DNA from: HGM10766 sp900757295
Lineage (GTDB): Bacteria; Bacillota_I; Bacilli_A; RF39; UBA660
Length of the DNA stretch: 64,000 nucleotides
Direction of reading: 5' to 3'
NCBI GenBank assembly: GCA_025992315.1
Contig: DAJPHG010000001.1
Location: forward strand, 124,001 to 188,000
Positions 9,228 through 22,255 of this stretch are shown piece by piece. The translations under genes and the position numbers were made by a program. The notes under the pieces are model-generated. The model did no database searches and was not told where the DNA came from. It saw only the letters and a list, made by a program, of their open reading frames with translations. Positions within the stretch are counted from its first letter, which is position 1, and each line of letters starts with the position of its first letter.

Positions 9228-9680
9228 TTAGGAATTTTTATTTACTAGTAATTGATCTGGCATTAAATAAATTGTTTCATTTTCTGTCATTATTTTATTT
9301 TTACTAACTTTAAATCTATTAGCAACTATATCTAATGTATCTCCTTCAGTTGTTATATAGTAACTATATCCGCTTTTAGGAATTAATAATTCTTGTCCTG
9401 GGTAAATATAATCATCCATCATTAAACCATTTAAATTTGATAATAATTCAGGATTTATATTATATTTTAAAGCTATTCTATAAAGATTATCTCCTTTTTC
9501 AATTGTATAATATTCAAAATATTTTTCCTTACTCTTTGGAACAATTATTTCACTACCTGCTCTTAGCATATCTTCATAACTTATATTATTAATATCAAGT
9601 AACATATTTACATTAGTATCAAATTTTTTGGCTATACTTGTAAGGCTTTCACCATTTTGTATTGTATATTTTTCAAACAT
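9228..9680 (-). CDS. Triple LysM-domain protein without signal peptide
   Basis: 150 residues made almost wholly of three LysM modules (about 3-49, 54-100 and 107-147), each with the TIxxGDxLxxIAxKF-type opening. LysM binds N-acetylglucosamine polymers such as peptidoglycan. There is no N-terminal hydrophobic signal: the first module starts at residue 4. Similar signal-less LysM proteins are known in Firmicutes, some linked to spore coat assembly, but nothing here supports sporulation. Good AGGAGTG ribosome site. Confidence 0.85.
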   Translation of the reverse strand: MFEKYTIQNGESLTSIAKKFDTNVNMLLDINNISYEDMLRAGSEIIVPKSKEKYFEYYTIEKGDNLYRIALKYNINPELLSNLNGLMMDDYIYPGQELLIPKSGYSYYITTEGDTLDIVANRFKVSKNKIMTENETIYLMPDQLLVNKNS

Positions 9681-9723
9681 AATATCACTCCTATATTAAG
9701 ATATGATATTAGCCAATAAATGG

Positions 9724-10830
9724 TTATTTATAAATATAAAATATATTATCTGAATTAAAATTCCATTCGTAATTCTGCATTAATAATTTTTTTAAGTTTT
9801 TTGAATTAAATGAATATAATTTATCATCTATTAAATAAAATACAGTTTCATCTATTTGATCAACTATTTTTATATTTTCATTTTGATCTATATTTATCAT
9901 ATTATCACTGTTGATATACGATAGATATAACTTTTTATCAACAATTTTATAGTTATAAACTTTTTCTTTAATGAATTTTTTTTCTTTGCTTACAAGCTTT
10001 TGAATATTAATTTCTTCTAAATTATTATTGTAAAATACAGCAGTTTTATTAGCAGTTCCTACTATTCGCATTTTTTTATGAGAAGGAACTAATTCATATT
10101 CTACTTTATTTTTTTTATCTAGTAAATAAACACTTTTATCTAAATCTCCTAAAAAATAACTGTCTTGAGAAATCTGATAATCTAAGTTCCATACATCTTT
10201 TTTTAATGTTTTCATGTTGATAACTATAATTTTTTTAAAATCATAATTTGTTTGATCAGCAATTAATAAATATTTATCAAATTTATAAACTAAATTTAAA
10301 TTGTAAACATCATTTTGGGTAATATTTATTATTTCTTGTCTTTTATTAGAAAAATATTTAAAGTTTTGATAATCCCATATAAAATAGCTGTAATTGTCAT
10401 AATCATATACTGAAATATTATCTATTTTATCAATTTTACTCTCTTTAGAATCAGTAATTTTATAATGTTCTTTTATTTTTTTGTTATTTATATTATTAAT
10501 AGATGTTGCTTCGTTATTTTGGTAACAAATAGGCGTAGTCTTAGTATCTTTTACTTGGATATTTAGGCAATATATTTTATCCTGTTGATAAAAATCTATT
10601 TTATTAACACCTTTTTTAGATATTTTTTTAGAGAAAACAAATTCATATACTCTTCTATTTTCTAATACCTTTATATAAGTTGTTTTTTCTTTTTTTATAT
10701 ATTTTTCATAAACATCATAATTATCTATTTTATAATTTATTTCATAGTTACGATCTCTTTTTAGAAAAATAATAACTAAGATAATTATTAATAAACAAAT
10801 AATTACTTTATATTTCTTTTTCATTTTCAT
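9724..10830 (-). CDS. Membrane-anchored extracellular protein of unknown function
   Basis: About 368 residues: a positive N-terminus, one transmembrane segment near 8-25 (VIICLLIIILVIIFL), then a Lys/Asn/Tyr-rich outer domain with repeated beta-like YxxxxIxNx units that could form a beta-propeller; this is only an impression. It overlaps the end of the upstream PH-domain gene by about 20 bases. In-frame starts GTG 10833, ATG 10830 and ATG 10824 are all possible and none has a clear ribosome site, suggesting translational coupling. Confidence 0.55.
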   Translation of the reverse strand: MKMKKKYKVIICLLIIILVIIFLKRDRNYEINYKIDNYDVYEKYIKKEKTTYIKVLENRRVYEFVFSKKISKKGVNKIDFYQQDKIYCLNIQVKDTKTTPICYQNNEATSINNINNKKIKEHYKITDSKESKIDKIDNISVYDYDNYSYFIWDYQNFKYFSNKRQEIINITQNDVYNLNLVYKFDKYLLIADQTNYDFKKIIVINMKTLKKDVWNLDYQISQDSYFLGDLDKSVYLLDKKNKVEYELVPSHKKMRIVGTANKTAVFYNNNLEEINIQKLVSKEKKFIKEKVYNYKIVDKKLYLSYINSDNMINIDQNENIKIVDQIDETVFYLIDDKLYSFNSKNLKKLLMQNYEWNFNSDNIFYIYK

Positions 10831-11269
10831 CACTGCTATTTTGATTTTGATACTTTTGTTTTTCTTTAATCATATATTCAGTTATTTCTGTTTCAATTCT
10901 GTTTAAAGCTTTTTTAGATAATTTCATTATCGTAATTTCTTCTTTTATAGTATCTATAATAATAGAGCCCCAAAATAAATTTTGATTAACGGTTAAGTCA
11001 TTATACATATCTGGTGTAATAGATATAAAAGTGTAACCAAAAATTAATTTTTTTTGAGCAATTATTAATCTTTTATTAGTGATTGCAATTAAACAAGTTG
11101 AAGCAAAGTCCCATTTATTTAATGTTTTTTGGCCACAAAAAATGAATAATATTTCTTCTTCAGGATTTAAGTGTTCTTCTATTACTGTAGAATGTTTTTT
11201 TAATCTCCATGCTATTCCACCTGGGTAATTATTAATATATTCACAAACTTTATTATAAACACTATTCAT
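10808..11269 (-). CDS. PH-like domain protein (YokE-type bacterial PH)
   Basis: 153 residues, cytoplasmic. The core from about 36 to 130 follows the bacterial PH pattern: EEILFIFCGQK, a strand with IAITNKRLIIA near 62-72, GYTFISITPDMYNDLTV, then WGSIIIDT. Such domains are often membrane- or protein-binding modules with no catalytic role. The C-terminus is highly charged and overlaps the start of the membrane-anchored gene downstream, implying joint expression. Confidence 0.65.
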   Translation of the reverse strand: MNSVYNKVCEYINNYPGGIAWRLKKHSTVIEEHLNPEEEILFIFCGQKTLNKWDFASTCLIAITNKRLIIAQKKLIFGYTFISITPDMYNDLTVNQNLFWGSIIIDTIKEEITIMKLSKKALNRIETEITEYMIKEKQKYQNQNSSDENEKEI

Positions 11270-11327
11270 ATTGCCACTCCTTTAATTGTATTTATTATAA
11301 CATTTTTAAAAGTATTTTGCTACAAAC

Positions 11328-11354
11328 AAAAAAATGGATAGATTAATCCATTTT
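11328..11354 (-). terminator. Intrinsic terminator after yebC
   Basis: On the minus strand AAAATGGAT and ATCCATTTT pair around a 6-base loop and run into T. The stop codon of yebC is inside the hairpin. Confidence 0.75.
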
Positions 11355-12062
11355 AACATTATGATATATTTCTGTAACATCTTCTATTTCATCTAATAAA
11401 TTATATAAACGATCAAATAATTGTTGATCTTCTTCATTTAATGTAACTTTATCTTTAGCGTAATATCCTATCTCGTCTATTTCATAATCAACGTTTGGTA
11501 AAATACTTTCGATTATATCTTTAACTTTATGTACATCGGCTGGATTAGCACTTATAGTTATATAATCATCGTCTTGCTCAAAATCAACTAATTCTATTCC
11601 CTCATTTAATATTGCTTCAAATAATTCATCTGCTTTTTCATTTTTAAAACTAATTATTGCTAAATGATCATAGTTATAAGAAACTGAGTTAGTAACACCC
11701 AAACTTTTATTAACTTTATTAAAAGCTGCTCTAACAAATCCTACTGTTCTGTTTACATTATCAGTTAATGTTTTTATCATTAGAGTAGATGCTCCTGGTC
11801 CAAAACCTTCATACATAATTTCTTTGTATTCTTCTTGACCTACGCCTTTTGCTTTTTCAATTGCACGATTTATTATATCGCTAGGAACCTGTTGTTTTTT
11901 AGCTTTATCAACAATTCTTTTTAAAGCAATATTAGATTCTATTTCAGGAATTCCACTTTTTGCAGCTAAATATATTTCTTTGGCAAAGTTAGAATATAAT
12001 TTTGCTTTAATTGCTCCAGTTTTAGCAATACTTGCCTTTCTTACTTCATATGCTCTTCCCAT
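11343..12062 (-). CDS. yebC: YebC/PmpR family regulator
   Basis: 239 residues of the widespread YebC/TACO1 family, which acts as a DNA-binding regulator in some bacteria and as a translation factor at proline-rich stalls in others. Diagnostic text: GRAYEVRKASIAKTG at 2-16, YEGFGPGASTLMIKTLTDN near 82-100, and VNRTVGFVRAAFNK. The length matches the family. The upstream gene on the same strand is the epimerase, but each appears to have its own signals. Confidence 0.93.
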   Translation of the reverse strand: MGRAYEVRKASIAKTGAIKAKLYSNFAKEIYLAAKSGIPEIESNIALKRIVDKAKKQQVPSDIINRAIEKAKGVGQEEYKEIMYEGFGPGASTLMIKTLTDNVNRTVGFVRAAFNKVNKSLGVTNSVSYNYDHLAIISFKNEKADELFEAILNEGIELVDFEQDDDYITISANPADVHKVKDIIESILPNVDYEIDEIGYYAKDKVTLNEEDQQLFDRLYNLLDEIEDVTEIYHNVKMD

Positions 12063-12098
12063 AAAAATTCCTTCTTTCGTTTGTTTATTATATCATAT

Positions 12099-13031
12099 TT
12101 ATTTTTGTTTAGAAAGTTTTCTAATACTATAATATGCTAATAATCTATTTAAACATCTTTTAAATTTTTTCAATTCATTCCAAGATTTATATATTTCTTT
12201 TATTGATCCTTTTTGATAATCTAATATTTTATTTAAATCTTCAGTATCATAATAGTGAGTATAAAAATTTTGAGGCATAAAAGTACTCATAATCATATAT
12301 CTAAAACTTATACCATTGATTTTTAAAACATTTCGTATTAACTTATTAGTTGTTGTTCTATATTTGCTACCACCAGATAGGATAAATGTTTTACCATTTA
12401 ATTTTTTTAAATGTTTAAGTGTTTTTAATAAAGCTATTCCCACTAATTCATCACTAATAACTTCTACATTTTTATTTTTTAAAACATTATACATCATGTT
12501 ATCAAAATTATCTTTAGAAATAATCATAGGTATTCTATAAATTATATAATTGTCTAAATTCTTCTTTATATATTGTTCTAATTTATACTTATTTTGACTA
12601 TAAAAATCATTGTTATAAATATTTATTTCACTTTTATTATCAACATTTTTAGTATCACCATATAAAGCAGTAGTTGATGGAAAAATTAAAGTTGCTTTAG
12701 GATTACATTTTTTTATTATATCTACTATACTAACTGTTCCTTGATAATCAACAATATTCATTAAATTTGAATTAACATCTGCAACATAAGGAATTATACC
12801 CGCTAAATGAAAAATGATATCATGATCTTTAATTAATTGTTTTATTATTGATTTATCATTTACATCAGCATACACAATATTTACTTTAGTTTCATAATTA
12901 GCAAACCTTTTTAATGATTTATTGCTTTTTAAATCAACTGCTGTAATTTCATATTTTTGAGATTTTATTAATTCATTAAGTAGCTTTATTCCAATTTGAC
13001 CAGCTGCTCCAGTTATTAAACACTTTTTCAT
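12099..13031 (-). CDS. NAD-dependent epimerase/dehydratase family protein
   Basis: 310 residues, extended short-chain dehydrogenase fold. GAAGQIG at 8-14 is the NAD-binding motif, DVND near 55-58 and HLAGI near 75-79 are typical, and the catalytic YxxxK is YSQNK near 144-148 after PSTTALYG. The substrate is unknown, probably a nucleotide sugar or a related polyol. The start has AGGAGG 5 bases upstream. It lies 8 bases after the ZIP transporter gene, so the two probably share a transcript. Confidence 0.75.
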   Translation of the reverse strand: MKKCLITGAAGQIGIKLLNELIKSQKYEITAVDLKSNKSLKRFANYETKVNIVYADVNDKSIIKQLIKDHDIIFHLAGIIPYVADVNSNLMNIVDYQGTVSIVDIIKKCNPKATLIFPSTTALYGDTKNVDNKSEINIYNNDFYSQNKYKLEQYIKKNLDNYIIYRIPMIISKDNFDNMMYNVLKNKNVEVISDELVGIALLKTLKHLKKLNGKTFILSGGSKYRTTTNKLIRNVLKINGISFRYMIMSTFMPQNFYTHYYDTEDLNKILDYQKGSIKEIYKSWNELKKFKRCLNRLLAYYSIRKLSKQK

Positions 13032-13039
13032 AAATCCTC

Positions 13040-13807
13040 CTAAATTAATATAGTTATTAACATCATAAGTATTCCAACTATTAATCCTAATAGTGTACTT
13101 TTAGATTTTATATTAGCTTTAACCTCATTTAAAAGTTCAAAACACAAAATATATATTAACATACCGCATGTAATTGATAGTAATATACCTAATAAAATAT
13201 TACTGATATTATTAAATAAAATAACAATAAACCCGCCAAGAACAGTAGATAATGATAATAATATATAGATTATAACTTTATTTAATAATTTTTTATTAGA
13301 ATAATCTAAGGAACTTGATATTTCCATCCCCAAAGGGATGTTATGTAATCCTACTCCTATACACATCATTAATCCTAATTTAATATTAGATAAGCTGATT
13401 GTAAATATAGCCATTCCTTCAATAATGTTATGCAGTATTAGTGCAATACTAGTAACTAAACCTATGTGATAAATATGATTATTATGTTCTATATTACTTT
13501 TTTCATTTACTTCATGGTGATGGCTATGAACCGGTACTAAATTATCTAATATTTTTAAAATAATTATTCCGATAAGTGTAAAAGATAGAAAATATATTAT
13601 TTGTTTATTAAAGCCAAAACTTTTAAATGACTCAGTAATTTCTGGAATTATATCTAAAATAATTAAACAGAAGATAACTGAAAAAGCAAGAGCACTAGAA
13701 AATTTAAAAACGATATCTTTATTTTTTACTTTTTTAATTATTAAAGTTCCAATTAAAAATAGTAATCCAGCTATTAATGTTATTAGTAAAGCAGCAATTT
13801 TGTTCAT
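13040..13807 (-). CDS. ZIP family metal transporter
   Basis: 255 residues, about eight transmembrane segments. A His-rich cytoplasmic loop (HSHHHEV near 92-98) lies between spans 3 and 4. The metal-binding helices carry HNIIEGMA near 126-133 and GLHNIPLGME near 153-162, matching ZIP (ZupT-like) proteins that import zinc or other divalent metals. No metal-responsive regulator is adjacent. Confidence 0.85.
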   Translation of the reverse strand: MNKIAALLITLIAGLLFLIGTLIIKKVKNKDIVFKFSSALAFSVIFCLIILDIIPEITESFKSFGFNKQIIYFLSFTLIGIIILKILDNLVPVHSHHHEVNEKSNIEHNNHIYHIGLVTSIALILHNIIEGMAIFTISLSNIKLGLMMCIGVGLHNIPLGMEISSSLDYSNKKLLNKVIIYILLSLSTVLGGFIVILFNNISNILLGILLSITCGMLIYILCFELLNEVKANIKSKSTLLGLIVGILMMLITILI

Positions 13808-13826
13808 AATCTTTATCCTTTCTATG

Positions 13827-13853
13827 AAAAAAGAGTGTTAATTATGCACTCTT
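13827..13853 (-). terminator. Intrinsic terminator after the SipW-type gene
   Basis: On the minus strand AAGAGTG/CACTCTT around a 9-base loop, then T. The 5' arm contains the end of the coding region. Confidence 0.7.
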
Positions 13854-14405
13854 AGCTATTAAAGAAATTTTGGCTGAAAAAGTGCCATTATATAAGCTTG
13901 ATTGGTCAACATCAGTTTCTGATAACCAAATTCTAAATATATATTTATCAGTATTATTTACTTCTAATCTTTGATAATTTGGTGTTAAATTAAGTGTTGT
14001 ACTAGTTCCGATATCAGAGAAGTTTCCACTACTTAGTACAGTATCATTTTTTACTAATTCCCACTTAAAATCTGAACTTTTTAAATTATCAGATATTCTA
14101 ATATCAGTAAGTGATAGAGTATAATCTGCTTTTATATTGGAATCTACACTATGTTTAACAGAAAAGTTATTAGCATCAGCTTTGCTTTCTTTTTCACTAT
14201 CTTGAATAAGTTCACCATATTGATTACTTATATATTCTGTTGTATCAAAATCAATCATTAATTTTCCCACTGTAACAGTAGCTGAACTGGCAGTATCATT
14301 ACCACTGATTCTAGCAGTAAAGTAAGCATATGCTATTCCTATACAAAATACAACAATAGTTACAGCAGCAATAATTACAGGCAATTTTTTATTAGTTTTT
14401 TCCAT
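13842..14405 (-). CDS. SipW-dependent-type secreted protein (TasA/CalY-like)
   Basis: About 187 residues. The N-terminal segment VIIAAVTIVVFCIGIAYAYF followed by TARISGN matches the SipW-dependent class of signal peptide, whose cleavage site AxAYF differs from ordinary Sec signals. The remainder is a beta-sandwich of the size of TasA/camelysin, biofilm-fibre or surface proteins. ATG 14405 is preferred because AAGGAG lies 7 bases upstream of it and only one base from the ATG at 14411. No SipW-type peptidase gene is in the window. Confidence 0.65.
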   Translation of the reverse strand: MEKTNKKLPVIIAAVTIVVFCIGIAYAYFTARISGNDTASSATVTVGKLMIDFDTTEYISNQYGELIQDSEKESKADANNFSVKHSVDSNIKADYTLSLTDIRISDNLKSSDFKWELVKNDTVLSSGNFSDIGTSTTLNLTPNYQRLEVNNTDKYIFRIWLSETDVDQSSLYNGTFSAKISLIAKSA

Positions 14406-14452
14406 ATTCATTCTCCTTATTCAATTTTACAATAAAGTATGTTATTTTTCAA

Positions 14453-15454
14453 TTAAAATAGGTTATCACTGCTTGAAGCATTTAAAGAATAATCTGCAAA
14501 TTTTTTAGCTTTAAATAATGGATAGGCTGCAGCCCCAATCATAGCTGCATTATCTGTACAATATTTAAATTCTGGAATAGATAAATTAACATTTAGTTCA
14601 TTACATAATTTTGTTAATTCACTTCTTAAATATTTATTTGCTGATACACCACCAGCAACAATTAAATTTTTTATATCGTAATCTTGCAAAGCCTTTTTGG
14701 TTTTATCAACTAATTGTTTTATTGCTATTTCTTGAAACGTACAAGCTAAATCACTTTTTCTAATTTCATTACCTCTTTGAGTTTCATTATGTACTAAATT
14801 AATAACACTTGATTTTAAACCACTATATGAAAGATCATAATTATCAACATGTACATTTCCTAATTTATATGTATTTTTTCCGTCTAAAGCTAACTTTTCG
14901 ACATTTGGTCCACCAGGATATTTTAAGCCTAATACTCGCGCTACTTTATCAAAGGCTTCACCAATTGCATCATCTAAAGTTTTACCTAGAACTTCAAATT
15001 CATAGTCATCTTTCATTAAAACAATATTAGTATGTCCTCCACTAACAACCAATGCTATTAATGGATATTCTAATGTAGAGGTTAGATTATTAGCATAGAT
15101 ATGTCCAGCCATGTGATTAACGGCGATTAAAGGTATATCATATAAAAATGATAAAGTTTTAGCAAATTCAACACCAACTAAAAGACTACCCATTAAGCCT
15201 GGAGCATAAGTTACAGCTATAGCATCCATATCTTCTATTTTCATGTTTGATTTTGTCAAAACATCTTCAAGAACTAGAGTAATTGCTTCTGTATGCATTC
15301 TTGAAGCTATTTCAGGGACTACTCCACCATATAAAGCATGAGTATCCATCTGCGTAGAAACATTCATATAAATACATTCATTACCATTTTTTATAATGGC
15401 AATACTTGTTTCATCACATGAAGATTCAATAGATAAAATATATACATCTTTCAT
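14453..15454 (-). CDS. tsaD: tRNA N6-adenosine threonylcarbamoyltransferase
   Basis: Catalytic subunit transferring the threonylcarbamoyl group to A37 of ANN-decoding tRNAs. 333 residues: SIESSCDETS at 7-16, the metal-binding HMAGHIY near 108-114, VSGGHTNI near 133-140 and the late VAGGVSANKYLR motif near 263-274. It is the last gene of the tsaB-rimI-tsaD operon and overlaps rimI by 4 bases. Confidence 0.96.
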   Translation of the reverse strand: MKDVYILSIESSCDETSIAIIKNGNECIYMNVSTQMDTHALYGGVVPEIASRMHTEAITLVLEDVLTKSNMKIEDMDAIAVTYAPGLMGSLLVGVEFAKTLSFLYDIPLIAVNHMAGHIYANNLTSTLEYPLIALVVSGGHTNIVLMKDDYEFEVLGKTLDDAIGEAFDKVARVLGLKYPGGPNVEKLALDGKNTYKLGNVHVDNYDLSYSGLKSSVINLVHNETQRGNEIRKSDLACTFQEIAIKQLVDKTKKALQDYDIKNLIVAGGVSANKYLRSELTKLCNELNVNLSIPEFKYCTDNAAMIGAAAYPLFKAKKFADYSLNASSSDNLF

Positions 15455-15879
15455 TTTTCAATACTCCTTCCCATTAAATAAGCATCATCATTTTTATAAT
15501 ATCCTTTTCTTCTACTAATAATTTCCAAGCCAAAACTTTTATAAAAATTAATTGCTGCAATATTATTTTCATTAACCTCTAAAGTAATTAATCCAACTTG
15601 TGATGGAGCTTCTGTTAATAAATAATCAAAAAGATTACTTGCAACTTTTTTTCTTCTATAATTTGGATCAACAGCAATATTTATTATATCTATAGTTTCG
15701 TAAAGGACAGTAGCATGAATAAATCCAACAATATTATCATCAATTTCATAAACATACATTTTTGAGTATTTTTCATTTAATATTTCATCTAATTTAAACA
15801 ATTTTTCATAATTTTCATTAACAATTTTTCCAAGTCTGTTAATTTTTAAATTATCAAAGATTGTAGCTTCTCTTATCAT
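15451..15879 (-). CDS. rimI: Ribosomal-protein-alanine N-acetyltransferase RimI-like (GNAT)
   Basis: 142 residues of GNAT fold. The acetyl-CoA loop reads DPNYRRKKVASNL near 92-104, followed by LEVNENNIAAINFYKSFGLE, the usual RimI ending. In Firmicutes this gene commonly sits between tsaB and tsaD, as here, overlapping both by 4 bases. The target is presumed to be the N-terminus of ribosomal protein S18, but related acetyltransferases cannot be excluded. Confidence 0.85.
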   Translation of the reverse strand: MIREATIFDNLKINRLGKIVNENYEKLFKLDEILNEKYSKMYVYEIDDNIVGFIHATVLYETIDIINIAVDPNYRRKKVASNLFDYLLTEAPSQVGLITLEVNENNIAAINFYKSFGLEIISRRKGYYKNDDAYLMGRSIEK

Positions 15880-16421
15880 TTCTCTACCTCAATTTTTTTT
15901 ATATAAATAGGATTAACTAAATGAGGATTAGAGTAATTAGTGTTTTTGAAATTTTCATATATATTTTGATAATCAATTGCAATATTTTCTTCTTCTTTAA
16001 TTTTAATTTTTAATTCATCAGAAATTTTTGTTTTATCTATATAATAATAATTATTGTTTTCCTTTAAATAAAATCCCCTTTTATCACTTATAGCAGGTAT
16101 TTCATCATCTTTAATATTCCAACTTAAAATATCTAAATAATTAATTGCTTTGATTTTTATATCTTTGCAAAATGCCCAAGTTTTAGCTATAGTAACGCCT
16201 ATTCTAATCCCAGTAAAACTTCCAGGACCGTTAACAACATATAATTCATTTATATCATTTTTAGTAATATTATTTTTATTTAGTAATTCTATAATCATAT
16301 TTATGACATATACTGAATGAGATTGATTAGATTGCTTTTTTAAAACTTCTAAAACATCACCATTTTTATATAAAGCTAAAATAATAATTTCACCATGTGT
16401 ATCTATAAATAATTGGTACAT
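15876..16421 (-). CDS. tsaB: tRNA threonylcarbamoyladenosine biosynthesis protein TsaB
   Basis: 181 residues, a non-catalytic paralogue of TsaD that scaffolds the TsaB-TsaD-TsaE complex. It shows the typical N-terminal LFIDTHGEIIILALY and the GPGSFTGIRIGVTIAK motif near 66-81. It is shorter than the Escherichia coli protein (about 230), as in many Firmicutes. First gene of its operon, preceded by an extended -10 promoter. Confidence 0.93.
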   Translation of the reverse strand: MYQLFIDTHGEIIILALYKNGDVLEVLKKQSNQSHSVYVINMIIELLNKNNITKNDINELYVVNGPGSFTGIRIGVTIAKTWAFCKDIKIKAINYLDILSWNIKDDEIPAISDKRGFYLKENNNYYYIDKTKISDELKIKIKEEENIAIDYQNIYENFKNTNYSNPHLVNPIYIKKIEVEK

Positions 16422-16441
16422 ACTATCACTTCCGTTAACTT

Positions 16442-16450
16442 ATTATAACA
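16442..16450 (-). promoter_or_regulatory. Extended -10 promoter of the tsaB operon
   Basis: On the minus strand TGTTATAAT, identical to the element at 6381-6389. It lies in the 40-base gap between the tsaE terminator and tsaB, showing that tsaE and tsaB-rimI-tsaD are separate transcripts. Confidence 0.6.
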
Positions 16451-16463
16451 TAAAGCGAATATT

Positions 16464-16488
16464 AAAAAAACTAGTAATATTACTAGTT
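16464..16488 (-). terminator. Intrinsic terminator after tsaE
   Basis: Perfect 20-base palindrome AACTAGTAATATTACTAGTT followed on the minus strand by a run of T. Confidence 0.8.
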
Positions 16489-16939
16489 ATAAAACAGAAT
16501 CACACAATTTTTCATATTTTTCGCCATATGGCTTAATTACTAAAACACGCTTGTTTTCATTTATTATTTTAAATTTGATAACTAAACGTTCTTCAGGTAA
16601 AATATCTTCAATCATATCTGACCACTCAATAATACATACTCCATTTTTATTAAAATAGTCTTCTACTCCAATATTTTCTACATTTCCCTCTAAACGATAC
16701 ATATCCATATGATATAGAGGCATTTCACCATTTAAATATTCTTTAATCAAATTAAATGTAGGACTAGTAATATTATCTTCAATTCCTAGTGCTTTAGCAA
16801 AGCCTTTTACAAAAACAGTTTTTCCACTACCAAGTTCTCCTTCAAGACAAATTACCATATTAGGAAATTTTTCTGATTCCATATTTTCTGCTAATTCTGT
16901 TGTATCAACATCACTGTAAGATGTAAATTTATAATCCAT
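16487..16939 (-). CDS. tsaE: t6A biosynthesis ATPase TsaE
   Basis: 150 residues. Walker A GELGSGKTVFVKGFA near 34-48, then TSPTFNLIKEY near 58-68 and the YHMDMYRL strand, all diagnostic of TsaE. It resets the TsaB-TsaD complex by ATP hydrolysis. ATG 16939 is preferred over a TTG two codons upstream because GAGGT sits 7 bases before it. All t6A genes except tsaC/Sua5 are present within 2.5 kb. Confidence 0.95.
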   Translation of the reverse strand: MDYKFTSYSDVDTTELAENMESEKFPNMVICLEGELGSGKTVFVKGFAKALGIEDNITSPTFNLIKEYLNGEMPLYHMDMYRLEGNVENIGVEDYFNKNGVCIIEWSDMIEDILPEERLVIKFKIINENKRVLVIKPYGEKYEKLCDSVL

Positions 16940-17000
16940 TTTCAATACCTCATTTCTTTTATTCTAAAATTAGTATATCAAAAAAATAATAAATAACACT

Positions 17001-17032
17001 AAAAAAGCATATTAATTTTACAACTAATATAC
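17001..17032 (-). terminator. Terminator of the rRNA operon
   Basis: On the minus strand GTATATTA pairs with TAATATGC (one imperfect pair) around a 10-base loop, followed by six T. A second small hairpin (ACATG/CATGT) lies at about 17047-17060 between it and the 5S gene. Confidence 0.55.
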
Positions 17033-17078
17033 ATATATTTTTTAAACATGAAAACATGTATTTTAAAGCAAAAAAAAA

Positions 17079-17180
17079 TTGGCAACTACCTATTTTCGCA
17101 TACACTATCGTCGGCGTACTAGAGCTTAACTTCTGTGTTCGGGATGGGAACAGGTGTATCCTCTAGGCTATCATCACCAA
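17079..17180 (-). rRNA. rrf: 5S ribosomal RNA
   Basis: About 102 bases from TTGGTGATGATAGCC to AGTTGCCAA, with the terminal stem TTGG/CCAA and the CCCGAACACAGAAG loop typical of 5S. Ends are estimated to within a few bases. Slightly shorter than the Bacillus form. Confidence 0.93.
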
Positions 17181-17232
17181 TAAAGGATTTTGTCCTTTAA
17201 AAACAAGATAATGCACTCATAAAATTTAATGT

Positions 17233-20154
<2,922 letters not shown>

Positions 20155-20386
20155 ACCATTTTCCTAAATTTGATGAGTTATGAGATCTTAATGTCATATA
20201 AATGACTACTCATTAATTGTTAAAATAAATTAACAACGCATTATCTAGTTTTCAAAGAACAAAATCTGAGAGAAATAATCTCTCAAAACCAAGTAAAACG
20301 AGCCAAAGTAGCTTCATAAGAACTTTTCACAAATGTGCAAGCCCCGAAGTTCTTATACGGTTATTTTCTATTAAGTCTTACTCCAT
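20155..20386 (-). other. 16S-23S spacer
   Basis: About 230 bases with no tRNA gene. It holds, on the minus strand, CTTTGAAAACTAGAT at about 20246-20260, the boxA-adjacent sequence common in Firmicutes rRNA operons, which recurs upstream of 16S at about 21999-22012 (CTTTGAAAACTAAG). Inverted repeats such as AGAGATTATTTCTCTC near 20270-20286 are probably processing stems. Confidence 0.7.
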
Positions 20387-21935
<1,549 letters not shown>

Positions 21936-22044
21936 ATTGATTTATAAAATCATTGTTTCAAGTTTAATCTAAGCTACTCAAATATTGACTTTTTTACTTA
22001 GTTTTCAAAGATCATTTCGGCCTTGCTTTTGCAAGTGCGTTAAT

Positions 22045-22073
22045 AATATATCAAATCTTTTTCTTATTGTCAA
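22045..22073 (-). promoter_or_regulatory. rRNA operon promoter P2
   Basis: TTGACA, 17 bases, TATATT on the minus strand, about 110 bases upstream of 16S. A perfect -35 in this AT-rich background makes it the strongest promoter candidate in the window. Confidence 0.85.
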
Positions 22074-22187
22074 CACTTTTTTTAACTTTTTTTTACTTTT
22101 TTCGACATCAGTAATTTCTGTTAAAATAAGATGTTTCCAATAACTTCTGATTTGTCAAATGCTGCTCTTTTGCAACACTCGTTTTTC

Positions 22188-22216
22188 ATATTACACTATA
22201 TTTTATGCAATTGCAA
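22188..22216 (-). promoter_or_regulatory. rRNA operon promoter P1
   Basis: TTGCAA, 17 bases, TAATAT on the minus strand, about 143 bases upstream of P2. Tandem promoters are usual for rRNA operons. Confidence 0.65.
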
Positions 22217-22255
22217 GTGTTTTTATCACTTTTTTTAAAAAAATTTGATTTTTTT

